A stretch of 64,000 nt of DNA from positions 1-64,000 of the forward strand of contig JAVYIG010006786.1 in NCBI GenBank assembly GCA_035222895.1. Reading direction: 5' to 3'. The notes beneath the pieces were generated by a model that saw nothing but the letters and a program-made list of their open reading frames with translations, was not told the DNA's origin and searched no databases. Position 1 is the stretch's first letter; each line of letters begins with the position of its first letter. The position numbers and the translations under genes were made by a program. This DNA is from Strongylocentrotus droebachiensis (lineage: Eukaryota; Echinodermata; Echinoidea; Camarodonta; Strongylocentrotidae). Shown piece by piece: positions 38,519-49,449 of this stretch.

Positions 38519-40841
38519 AATCCAAGAATGAGAGAATAGAAGGAGAGACATCCTCATCTTCGTCTCTGGTTGACTCCGGCAGCTTCCTAGACGACTTCAG
38601 GAAATGCATTGAAGGCTTTGACCCAGCTGATGCAGCTGTGCTTAAGATGCAGGCCGCCCAGCAGGCCACCACTGAAGCAACAGAAGAAATCCCCAAGGGC
38701 AGTACAAATGGACATACGGGTACACACTTTGGGCACATGCCCAAGGTCCTAGAATACTTGAAACTGAAAGAGAATGACCTAAAGGAGGAAGGAAAGAAGT
38801 TTGTAAGTAGGATGGGTCCGGTGGATGATGATGATGCAGCAATGTTTAAGGAAGTGACGAGATATAACATCGTGGATGGCACCATCATGCACTGTAGAGA
38901 GCTGGAAAGACAGGCTGCGGAAGATAGCCAGGATTGTGATGATGATTCCGAAGGCAAGCTGTACGACGAAGAGACAGGATCAATGAGCAGCCCAAGCCAG
39001 CCCATGGAAGAGGAATCAGGAGAGAACTTCTACCCCTGTAAAGTATGCAAGAAGAGATATATTTCCAAGTCAAGTTTACGAAAGCACATATGTCGGGCTG
39101 GACCTGAAGCAGAGAAAGGCCAGCCCTCCGAGGAGATGAAGACAGATGATGAAGCCACTGTGATGCTACACCATCCCATCCCACTGCAGATACCCATTCC
39201 TATTCCAATCGACTTGAGGAGAGACACAGAGAGCAATGACAGTGAGGTCTTGGATATGAGGTACCACATCCCCATGGCACAATCCTTGGGAAATGGTCAC
39301 CCAATAATAAGTCCTGTGACTGGCACCATGTTACCTACAAATGGAGAGTTTTATACGCTGACAGGAGAAGCCCTTGTCATCAATGAGAATGGGAACCTGG
39401 TGCCAGAGATCCATGCTTGTCCCATATGCAACATGACGTTCCAGCATGCAAGCCAGCTGATGAGGCATAGAAGAACGCACAGCAACGAACGTCCCTTTGA
39501 GTGTGCGGAATGCCACCAGGCGTTCAGAAGGAAGTGCCACTTAAAGAGGCATTGGCAGCGCATCCACAGTGGGGAGAAGCCTTTCAAGTGTGGTATCTGT
39601 GGGAAGGCCTTCAGTGACCGGGACCACCAGAGACAGCACGAAACCATTCATGGACCAGAGACCTACCCTTGCCTCAAATGCCGCAGCGTGTTTCCAACAG
39701 AAGCATACCTCGTTGCCCATGTAGCGGAGCATCCTGATTGCAAGGCAGCCTTTGCAAAAGGAGAGGATGGGTCTCCAAAGAGGGTACGTGGGAAACGTAA
39801 GGGATCCCCCGGTTCCTACAGGTGCGGCCTGTGTGGAGACTTCTTCAAGAAGTTACGGCAGATCCAGACCCATCAACGTGTGAGGCATCATGATGTATTT
39901 GAGAAGAAGTACAAATGCAATATCTGTGGGAAAGGTTTTGATTTGATATCGGACTTGACGCATCACCGCCACACGCATGCAGCCAGAGGGAGTAAATATG
40001 ATGTGGATAAAGAATCAGAGAGGCCAACCATGCTGAAGCAGATGCTAACAAATGCTGCAGAAAAGAATGTGCAGAATAAACAGGAGCTGATGGGCATGCT
40101 GCAACTGTTGGAGCGTCGCATCCAGCAACAGCAGAAGCAAGTCAGGAAGATGGAAGACCAACAAGACCGCATCTCCCAGGAGCTCGTTGACAGTACTACT
40201 ACAGTGGCAACCAACAACAACAACGCCATGGCAGAATCAATCCTCAACAACAGCAAGTTAAGGACGCTCCTGGAGAGGAGACCGCTCAGCGAATTAACAG
40301 TACTTAAGAGAGAATGTGACTTGCAGCAGGGTGGCCCAGATCCTAAGATGCTTCGGACCAACAGGATGGTTCTGGATCTCTCTAACCCAAAATCACCAAA
40401 GACACCCACTTCCTTGTCATCTCAACCACGCCCCTCCAATCCTGGTAAATCTGATGTCACGTTCATCGGGGAACAAGCCCCGGAAGAAGCCAACCTTCTT
40501 CAATCCTCTGCCATCATGGACTTGATGACAGGGAACAGGCACAAGTGCGAAGAGTGCGGGCTATCCTTTCTCCTCTACTCAGACTTCCGGACGCATCGTA
40601 AGCGACATGAGAGGGCACGTTTAGCCATGGGGAAAGAAGATGCAGTAGGGGGTACGACGACAGACATGGTCTGTGGCAACCCAGAAGGAGACCGCTCTAT
40701 GTGTCGGGACTGCTGCAACCAGAACGATTCCTCAGGGACCAAACCAACAATGACCGTGCATCACAAGCATGCTGAAGACACAGGGAGACAACTCCACAAG
40801 ATGGGACACAAGATATGGAATGGCAAACATAGCTCAACAAG
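38519..40841 (+). CDS. C2H2 zinc-finger transcription regulator, main exon (eight fingers)
   Basis: This 2323-base exon encodes residues 19-792 (and two bases of 793) of a deduced 876-residue protein. The N-terminal part is acidic and Ser-rich. Finger 1 (Cys192, Cys195, His208) ends His-x-Cys and is atypical. Fingers 2-7 are C2H2 with 12 residues between the second Cys and first His: C319-H339, C347-H368, C376-H396, C403-H423, C454-H475 and C485-H505. Linkers SNERPFE and SGEKPFK are of the canonical kind; a basic stretch (KRVRGKRKG, 439-447) separates fingers 5 and 6. A Gln-rich coiled coil lies at about 523-576. VLDLS (636-640) fits the CtBP-binding consensus and PIDLR (248-252) is a weaker variant. 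Finger 8 is isolated (C695-H715). A role as a nuclear DNA-binding regulator, possibly a CtBP-dependent repressor, is inferred from these domains. I do not recognise a named orthologue. The donor is AAG|GTGAGT. The upstream ATG at 38455 lies before the acceptor and is unlikely to be used. Confidence 0.95.
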
Positions 40842-43654
40842 GTGAGTTATCTCTTCTCTATTCTTCATACAATATCTTAGACCTTAGATCTTAGGAAAAT
40901 CTTAGACCTAGGTCTTACCTACCTCTATTAGTATTGACTTTAGACCAACTTTAAACCCACCATCTGGTGTCAATTTGAGTAGAATACAGATCTCGTTACA
41001 GATCTCGTTAATAACAATTAATGAACTCTGTGATGTAACTATTTTCAGTTTTTTTTCTTGTGATGTACCAACATTTCAAGAGGATTTCTTCCTCTTTTTT
41101 TATTCAAATCATTTATCAAATCATGGGTGAATAAGTACAGCGGAAAAAATGAATAAAAGTCATTTTCCATATGGAAAGTTCTTGTAAATTGAGAATGATC
41201 AAGTTTGATATTTACTGAGTTTTAAATGGAGGAGTTTCACTTGAATAGAACCCAAGCTGACTTGTGCCTGAACAGAGCTTGAGCCCATAAAGAATTTAGG
41301 CTGACCTTTTTTTTTTAATTTAAAAGCTTTAAATACTTTAAATACTGATTGCTTTATGATATTGTTTCTATCCTTTGCTCTTTATAATCATTGACCATAA
41401 TAATAAGGTGTATATCATTCAGGAAGTATGGGAAGGTTTATTAATTGTAATTGTTTGAGGAGTTGATTAAAATTCTAATTTTCCGTTCAGTCAGGGGAAT
41501 CTTTTTTTTTTCACCTGTAAATCACACTTTAAAGTGAACTCTTATTTGAATGAATATTGCTGTGTTCGATTGAAATTTAAGGTTATTAGGAGGTAATTAT
41601 GACCTACTCCATCCTCTCGCTCTCTAGTCCTATCAGATCATCTTTCTAGTTCGACTCCATCCTAGTCCTGCGGCGAGATCCATCTCGACGACAATCACAC
41701 CCTCTGAAATAATTCTCTCTTTAAAGTCTTTGATTTTTTCAAAGCCAGAATCCCCTTCTACGACTGTCTCGGTTGCAAGAAAAGAAACTGAGCCTAAGAT
41801 TAGTAAAGGATCCGTTGTTTGTGGGATTCAAAGGTGGATTTTGGAGCTCTTACCGAGCCTTTTACGCTCTTTTCCAAAAGAGATCAGATCATTTTTCTAG
41901 TGTAGATTCAATTTAAGCCATTGTTGTTATTGTACAGGCAGATTATTCTACAGTTTTAGCCTATACTTGTATAGAGAAAGCCTTTGAAAACCATAGAGCC
42001 AAAAATAATCGTGAGATCTTTAGAAGATATAAGATAACAATTCCTTGAAGTATACTCCTAACTCTTACTCTCTTTTTTTCCCTCTTTTTTTCTTTTAAAG
42101 TGCTTTTCCCTTACTTTTCTTTTCTATGTTATACATGTTATACTTCTAGACTAGTACCTTTTCCCCTAAATCTCTGGAAACTAATTCTTCCCTTAGTTGG
42201 TTAATTATAATTAATAGCAATATCTAATTTCTCAAATGCACGTACCTTTGATCAAAAAGAAATCAGGTATACTGTTTACCCTTTCATTTATTCAGATTAC
42301 TCAAAGTTAACCTATAATTTATTTTACTAAAGGTATACTACAACATTTTCATTGATTTTATTCGGCAGCCTTTGTGATACGATGAGATAATGCTCCCAGT
42401 TGTGAAAAATATTTGTGCAAGTATTTTTAGTCAAGTGTATATATTGGTATGCCTAAAGAGTAAAGGCATGAAATGAGTGGGTCGCATTCTACCTTCTTTT
42501 TTATAAGAAGATCAAATTAATTTCAGTTGGAAGAGAGAAGCTTCAAAATCTAGAATTGCATACTGGCAGTTTCCCCACTCATTTTGTGATATGATTCAGT
42601 ATGTTCAGTCTATGGTTGTGGCATGGAAGGAGAGGGGGGGGGGGGAGGGGGGGTAGATATCCTTGAAGGCCTCCTTTTATTAAGTGCCCCCCATTTTATG
42701 GCACCCCAGCCGATGTTCACCTACATCCGCTCCAGAGCATACATGATACCAAACTGCAACAATGACCAAATCCTGAAATAGGTCAGTTGGCAATTATTTA
42801 TGCTCATCCGACACGTTTGATAGTCTGCAACGGATTATGTCGTCTCATCAGCGAAGAAAACCGATCGGGAGCCTTCAATAAAACTGCGATTAAAACAGGG
42901 ATTTTGGGAAAGCGATCCGGCTCAAAAACGGATGATTTTACCAGAAGTTGCCACGGAGGGTCAGGGAGGATTGATTTTCGCACAGACTGGATGGACACGA
43001 TCGCTAACGGTTATTGACTGGTGCCGCAGAAACTAAGAGAAAATAAGCAGATATGCGACAAGGAATGGAATATTGCCATGACGCATCTATCACATTTGTT
43101 TTTATGACAACCGAAGACAACTAGGAGATTATTGAATTAGGAAGACAAGTTTCAATTTGTTTTTGTCATCCACTGAGGCTCTGTATTTCCACTTCAGGGT
43201 AGCCTAGAAGTAGAAAGTTTCTCTCTCCGCTTGGGGGTGATCATCCTTATCGGGTCATTTGGGGGGTATTTATTGTATTCCTTTATTTCCGGGAGCCTGA
43301 CTTGGAAAAAGTTTACTTGAACCATTGAAGTATCTATCCCTTTTGTATTAGATATGAAACTTGTACATACACTAGATAATGTAAGCTTAGTTTGGAATGT
43401 CGTATTGCTTAAGATTTATAAAAATAAAAATAAATCAGACTTCAAGTAGGCCAATAACGTAATTTGTAGATAAATACTGTAATGAAAAAATATATAAATA
43501 CATTAGAGCTGTATTAGTTATATTTAAATGACTCTTATTTCATTTCTTTCTTGATCATTTTGATAAAAATCAGGACATATATATTTATGTTTAAATGCGG
43601 TCTTAACATTTGATACACTGAAACAAACTAAGTACAGTTTAAAAACTCAATAGT

Positions 43655-44462
43655 TTCTCTATTTCCTTTTTTCATCTCTCTCTCTCTTCCTCTCTCTTTC
43701 TCTCTCTCTCTCTTCTTCTCTCTCTTTATCATGTCACAGCTCAAAAATTTCCAAGATTTACTCTTTCTTCTCTCTCTTCCTTTTCTCTCTTCCTTTTCTG
43801 TTATTCCTGCTTCTGTTATTCCTGCTTTACTGTCATTTTCCCATCTTTCCCCTATCCCTCTATCTCTCTTAAAATAAATTTCTCGACATCTTTTCCAAAC
43901 ATTTTTTTTTGCTTTCTTTCTATCCATTACTTCTTTTTCTCATTTTTCTGTTTCATGTTGTATTCTCCCTCTCCCCCCTACCATTTCCCCTATCTGTCCT
44001 TCTACCCACCCACACCCTCTCTTCAACTCCTTTCCCTCTATTCTCTCCTATATCCTCTCTTCATCTCTCTCTCTCGTGATGCATACTTTACCTCTATATT
44101 TTTCTCTCTCACCCCTCCCCAATCTATCTTTCAATCCCTCCTCCTCTCCCCTTCTCCCATTCCCTCTTCTATTCCGTCTTCATTTACCTTTTTTGATAGG
44201 TTCTCCCCTTGTCCTCCACCCCACTCCCTCTTTTTCCCCCTCTTTTCTCTCCTCTCTCATCTATCCTCTGTTCATCTCTCTCTCGCTATGCATACTCTAC
44301 CTCTATATATTCTCTCTCACCCCTCCCCAATCTATCTTCCAATCCCTCCCCTTCTCCCCGTCTCCCATTCTCTCTCCCTCTCCCATTTTCTCCCCCTCTC
44401 CCCCCCTCTCCCCCCCTCTCCCTCTTCTTCTCCCTCTTCTTCTCCCTCTCTTTTCTGGTAGA
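43655..44462 (+). repeat. Polypyrimidine block with internal duplication
   Basis: The plus strand is nearly all C and T. A unit of about 212 bases is duplicated inside: TATCCTCTCTTCATCTCTCT, then ATGCATACTTTACCTCTATA and CACCCCTCCCCAATCTATCT, near 44050-44150 recur near 44262-44360. Open frames here are low complexity and not considered genes. Confidence 0.85.
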
Positions 44463-46309
44463 TGATTAATACATGCACAGGCATAAACAAGATTGGGTTT
44501 AAAACATTAGCTGGAGCCTGGCGAAGGTTTGTGAGAAATCAGATCTGCGGCCGGCCAGATCAGTTTCCTTTTCCAATATGATGAAAGTTATCATGTTGCA
44601 GGCCCAGTCTGTTTTGCTAATATGCAGTTTGAAAGCTTGCATTACAACATGCAAGAGAGAAAACCAGCAGTGCGGGGCCAGGTGACATGCATGTAAAGCA
44701 TTGAATTCAAACGCTGAATTGATGGGATATAGATCTCTCCTATTCAGTTTTCGCAATTTGTATTCTTTTTGAAATTCCTTCTTGTGCGTTTCTTCATTTC
44801 CAGATTTCCAGATTTTTAAGGGATATGCAGTAGGCATGGGGGTGCAATTTATGTTACAAGTATTCTCCCCACTTTCAGTCAAGTCAGTGTGTGGCTGCCT
44901 GACTAGTGATTGGTTCTTAAATGCCTTTAAGAAAATTCTTTCTAGCATAATTTTTTATTTATGGAGTTTAAGATTTGATGAGAGTATATGTGAATCTACA
45001 GGTTTAATCATTATTTTCATTAAAATTTGTTAGCTCAATAATGGTTAGTAGAAATGGGTTGGCCTATACATGAAAAGACATCTACCGGTATTCAAAATTA
45101 GTTCCTGTCTTGTTTGGATCTGTATTTCTGGATTTCATGACAAAAAAGAAACTGATCTCTATTTATATGTGTGCTTTCTAAATGCTTGGATTAAAATGAA
45201 AATAATAATTAGTTTTCTGAAAGACAGAAGAGAAACATATAGGCCTAGATTTCTTTTGAAGATATTTATTGAGAATTGAACAATGAAACAAGAAACTGAA
45301 ACTAAAACAAATTGACCCTTTCTTGGTGCATTTTGATGATTGTTTGTAAACTTATAGCGGCACTGTACACGAGTGAAGATTAGGATTACCTCATCAATGC
45401 CCCCCCCCCCGCCCGTCCCAAGGCCCCCATGCCCCTTGCTGTCTAGACCTAGTAGAAACCTTCCATTCATGACTGTCTGCCATTATTATAATATAATGCA
45501 TGCCATTCCTGCAGTGGAAACCACTGTTGTAAATGGCTTTCATATTTTGTTGAATACATCAGACTTTGATGATACCTCGTCAACAGGTATGCAATTTTCT
45601 TTTCCAATCCCCTTTCCCCTCCTTTTTACCTCCCTTTTCTCACTCAAGGTACCTACCCATTACCCCAAAATGCATTTGCGTCCTTCAAAATAAACATTGT
45701 CGTGTTTCATAGAGGAAAACTCCAATTTCAGGCTCCATGCTTGGATTCATTTGAATGATCCTTCTGCCAAATTTGATTCGATTCAGCAATTTATTTTTCT
45801 TTCAATACCCCTCTGCGGGCACCCCTTCCTCAAGCACAATTACATGTACATACATGCAGCTGTGTGTATTGTGTTGTGGAATTCCTTGTGGGTAGATTCC
45901 AAAACAACAAATCAAACAAACACAAAGTTCAATCTAATTCTTCTTCATTTTTTCCTTCTATTTTCAATGCTTTCCCCTTCAACTTCTGGAATGATCTTCT
46001 GTTTGTGAGGTATTTTCAAAATGGGGTGGGGGTATTCTATCATTTGTGTTTCATTTTTATAAACTGTTTCTGTCCATAAAATTTACCATCAAGGGGAGTA
46101 TTTATTTATTGTCTTTTCACATTTCCTGCAAATTCAACTATTAAGGGGGAGTTTTTTCTTTTTTTAAAGATCTGTTTTCGTTATAGTTCCCTGTTCGTGA
46201 TCTACGACTTGTTGCCCCCATTCAATTCATGGAATGTTGAAACGTTTTTATCTCATCTCGCCCACTCTTTCCTGTTTGAATCATGTGATCGTCCTTTGCA
46301 TTGTAAAGG

Positions 46310-47300
46310 AGGAAGCAGGTAGTGTGGGAAGGGGAGCGGATTGAGGGTCTGTTTACACTGATAGTTAAACCCATTTCTGATTCAATAGATTATGTTGAAC
46401 TCTGTAATATTACACTTTATACAATGAAGGCATAAGCTTATGAAGCAGGTAGTAGTAAATAGGCTTGTGTTCTAAAAGAGGTAATTAATAATAATGATAA
46501 TACTTAGTTTTTATATAGAGCTTATTAGAATCATTAAGCGCTTCCAAAGTTACCCCGGCTTTAGCTGTGCTGCCATTGGCCGTGTGGGAAGGAGGAGACG
46601 GGAAAAAATGGTAGATGGTCTTTTTATACCGGTGAAAAAGCTTTCTTGATAGACTAACCTTTTTGGTATAGCATACAGGGTAGACTGTGCTTTGAATAGG
46701 AAGAATTATGCCTTGTATCATGTAAAGAGGGAAACGTTCAGTTTGGGAAGGGAAGCTAGACAAAAAAAGTCAGGGACTCTAGGGAGTCTATTTACACTAA
46801 TTGGTAAAAAAACCCATTTCAGATGTGATAGATAAATTGGTGTTCTGTAATCTACTTTATAGTTTATACAAGGAAGTCATGGACTTCCAAACGAGCTACA
46901 TGTAGTTGGCCTGTACTGTAAATGATGAAATGACCAGTGTGGGAAAGAGAGGTGGAACATGTTTAGAGGGTCTATTCATACTGGTAAAACCCATTTCAGA
47001 TGTGATTGATCAATTGGTGTTCTGTAATCTACTTTATAGTTTATAAGGAAGTCATGGGCTTTCAAAGGAGCTAGTTTGTCTGTACTGTAAGTGTTGAAAT
47101 GGCCAGTGTGGGAAAGAGAGGTGGAACATGTTTAGAGGGTCTATTCATACTGGTAAAACCCATTTCAGGTTTGATAGATAAATTATTGCTTGAATTGGTA
47201 TATGGCCATCGGCTACTGTGTAACGTAAGAAGGAACCAGTGTTAGTGAAAATGGAATGTGGAAAGCTTAGAGGGCATGTTTACACTGATCTCAATTCTGG
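46310..47300 (+). repeat. Tandem array of ~170-bp units with an embedded dispersed repeat
   Basis: Units share GTGTGGGAAAGAGAGGTGGA, AGAGGGTCTATTCATACTGG, TAAAACCCATTTCAG, TTGGTGTTCTGTAATCTACT, TTATAGTTTATA and AAGGAAGTCATGG. Recognisable starts are near 46318, 46742, 46938 and 47108, with a remnant near 47240; the units at 46938 and 47108 are nearly identical. A repeat resembling that at 30127 is embedded at about 46486-46600. Confidence 0.85.
46486..46600 (+). repeat. Second copy of the TTTATATAG dispersed repeat
   Basis: AATAATAATGATAATACTTAG is followed by TTTTTATATAGAGCTTA, ATTAAGCGCTTCCAAAG and TTACCCCGGC. The order and words match the copy at 30127-30250, with substitutions. Confidence 0.6.
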
Positions 47301-47875
47301 TTCCTTAGAAACTTTTGATTCCTAACCTGAAGACAGTCAACGCTTGCAATACCTGAAATTATATTATCCTGTACTGTAGTCTACTTGGTATTTCTCCTTT
47401 CTTACTTCTTTATGTCATAATGCGTCTCTGAATAGTTTCACTGTATAATTGTGCAATTTAAGTGTGTTATATTATTATTATATATTTTTGATGGTTGATG
47501 GTTGGTTGATTAATGTTTATATAGGCCTATATAGGTCATGTATACAACTAGGAGTGTGTAGATAATGTGCCTTTTCACATAGATATTAAGAAGTCAACAG
47601 TATGCAAATTGAGAAAAAGAACAATATACAAGTGCATCCATAGGTCTTTCTGTGTGAAAGTTACAATTTTGTTGGCTGATTAAACAAAATACAGGATGTA
47701 ACATTTTGTTCTATATAGAACAACATTGAAATATGTATTGACACACTGCTAGTAACTGGAAGTTAAAGTTGCTGTTGTTGATGGAACAGTTGTAAAGTAG
47801 CTTAACTAGATCAAGACCTTGAATTATCAAAGTTTTTGTTGCTTTTTGTTTAAAGTATCTTTATTAATTATCTTT

Positions 47876-47980
47876 CTCAATATCTCTCTCTCTCCCTCTC
47901 TCTTTCTGTATGTCTGTCTGTCTTTCTGTCTCCCTCTCTCCCCTCTCTTTATCTCTCTCTCTCTCTCTCTCTCTCTACAG
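47876..47980 (+). repeat. CT microsatellite that forms the exon 3 polypyrimidine tract
   Basis: About 100 bases of CT, CTGT and CCCT words end in (CT)n followed directly by ACAG, the acceptor of exon 3. The microsatellite therefore serves as the polypyrimidine tract. Confidence 0.85.
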
Positions 47981-48056
47981 TAGATATTGTGAAAGGAAGT
48001 CAGAAGATGGCAAAGATTGTACTCAATGTTCATCACTCAGGGACCAACTCAGCAAG
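47981..48056 (+). CDS. Zinc-finger gene, third coding exon (start of C-terminal coiled coil)
   Basis: A 76-base exon between TACAG and GTGAGA. Its first base completes the split Ser codon from 40840-40841, and it ends in phase 0. It encodes residues 793-818: RYCERKSEDGKDCTQC followed by SSLRDQLSK. The Cys pairs are reminiscent of a small metal-binding knuckle together with the CRDC near the end of the previous exon, but this is speculative. The Leu-rich end starts a coiled coil continued in the next exon. Its length is not a multiple of three, so skipping it would shift the frame and meet a TGA nine codons after the junction. Confidence 0.85.
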
Positions 48057-49272
48057 GTGAGAAAATATTCTTATTTTTATTTCAAAAACTTGTTCATTTA
48101 ATCACGTGGGCATAAAATTAAAAAAAAAAACATGCTCAGAATGTAATGCATATATCTGCATTTAGATGCAATAGTATACAGGACAGCAATTATGTTTATA
48201 GGAAAATTCATTTGGAGCCACAAGGGCACAATTCATATACTGTAATACAGAGTTAATGCCCTTCTGGCTCCAAACAAACAGGTAATGGTATAGTATAATA
48301 TTATTGAAAAAGAATATCTTCAACTTCCTTGAAGGATTGAGCTGGACACTAGGCATCGGTACGAAGGATATCTCTCTTCATTTCTTTCCCAGAAGCTGAC
48401 GAGATAAGATCAAATTCCTTGTTGGAAACATTGCTTTGTTTTGGGAGTAAAGAACGAGATCATCTGTTGAGAGCCAGACGGGTGTTAACTCATGTGAAGC
48501 GCTGTGAGTGAACATCATTCTGGTTCTGAGCAGACGAGATAGAATGAACGTTGTGGTGACGTGAATGTCATTCAGCACACAGATCTCACTCAGCATGTAG
48601 TCTAGTCCCGGGATCAAATTCTTCACTCAAACAATAATGTAATTTGTGGAACTAAAGCAACTATGAAATCTAATCAAGCCAAAATATGGCAGCAAAAATT
48701 GCGACATGCAGATTTTGGAACGGTTTATTGTCAAGGGATTTCTTGAGTGTTATTGTTCCTGTGTTTTTACTGTTGTATTTAAATATTGTATGTTCAGAAG
48801 GCTAAAAGGGCATCAAAGCTTTTTTTTATAAGAGATTAGTTAATGCCCATCTAGCTCCCAGTCGAGTATATTATGTTTCAAACCAAAAGCTTTAAGATAA
48901 TAACTGATAACCTACAAAATATGAATAAGAAATATCAGTGAGAAGAGATAAGAATAGAAGAGAGAGAAAGAGAGTGAGAGAGAGAGAGAGAGAAAGAAGA
49001 GAAGATTTACTTGAGGAATTAATCACGATTAACAGACAGGCAGAGACAGAAATACCGCTTGCCTTTGATATGTTGTTCTAAGAAAGGATTATATTTAAAG
49101 ATGGATAATTTTGTCTGCAACATTTTTTCCAGAAACGTATATCAAATAACCTTAGTTCATTTGAAGATTCCAAGCAAGTTTCATTACAGCATAGTCTTTT
49201 TTTTAAACCAGACCTTTCTTGGTGAATCCATGGTGATTTAAAACGATACATACTTTTTTTCTCTCTCATCAG
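48057..49272 (+). other. Intron 3 with three small hairpin repeats
   Basis: A phase-0 intron of about 1.2 kb between GTGAGA and CATCAG. It holds inverted-repeat elements near 48211-48279, 48463-48532 and 48800-48870, each with arms related to GAGCCAGAAGGGCATTAACTC. A GA-rich stretch lies at about 48958-49000. Confidence 0.75.
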
Positions 49273-49449
49273 GAACGGGAGGAGAAAGGTGTGTTGAAGG
49301 AAGAGGTGGATCGTCTCCGTGAAGCCCTCGTCAACTTTGCCAAGATGGCATCCACGCATCCTACCCTGGGCGCCAATATAGGCCAGGAGCTCACTGCTCT
49401 CTTCAATCGCACAGTCACCATCAAGCAGGAGATACAGGAACTCGTCTAG
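49273..49449 (+). CDS. Zinc-finger gene, last coding exon (coiled coil and C-terminus)
   Basis: The exon starts after CATCAG in phase 0 and encodes residues 819-876, ending at TAG (49447-49449). It begins EREEKGVLKEEVDRLREAL, an amphipathic coiled coil continuous with the end of exon 3, and finishes with a second helical, acidic stretch ending QEIQELV. Coding character is clear from the length, GC-rich third positions and heptad pattern. The coiled coil suggests dimerisation or partner binding; that is inference. Together the four exons give 2631 coding bases including the stop, an exact multiple of three. Confidence 0.9.
   Translation, partial: EREEKGVLKEEVDRLREALVNFAKMASTHPTLGANIGQELTALFNRTVTIKQEIQELV

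Larger units (their letters stand above)
40842..47980 (+). other. Intron 2 of the zinc-finger gene
   Basis: Phase-2 intron of about 7.1 kb. It begins GTGAGT and ends in a long CT microsatellite and TACAG. Besides unassigned AT-rich DNA it holds a dispersed repeat at about 40875-40985 (also seen at 59875-59985), a CpG-richer patch at about 42700-43020, a G run near 42632-42650, a polypyrimidine block at 43655-44460 and a tandem array at 46.3-47.3 kb. Confidence 0.8.
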
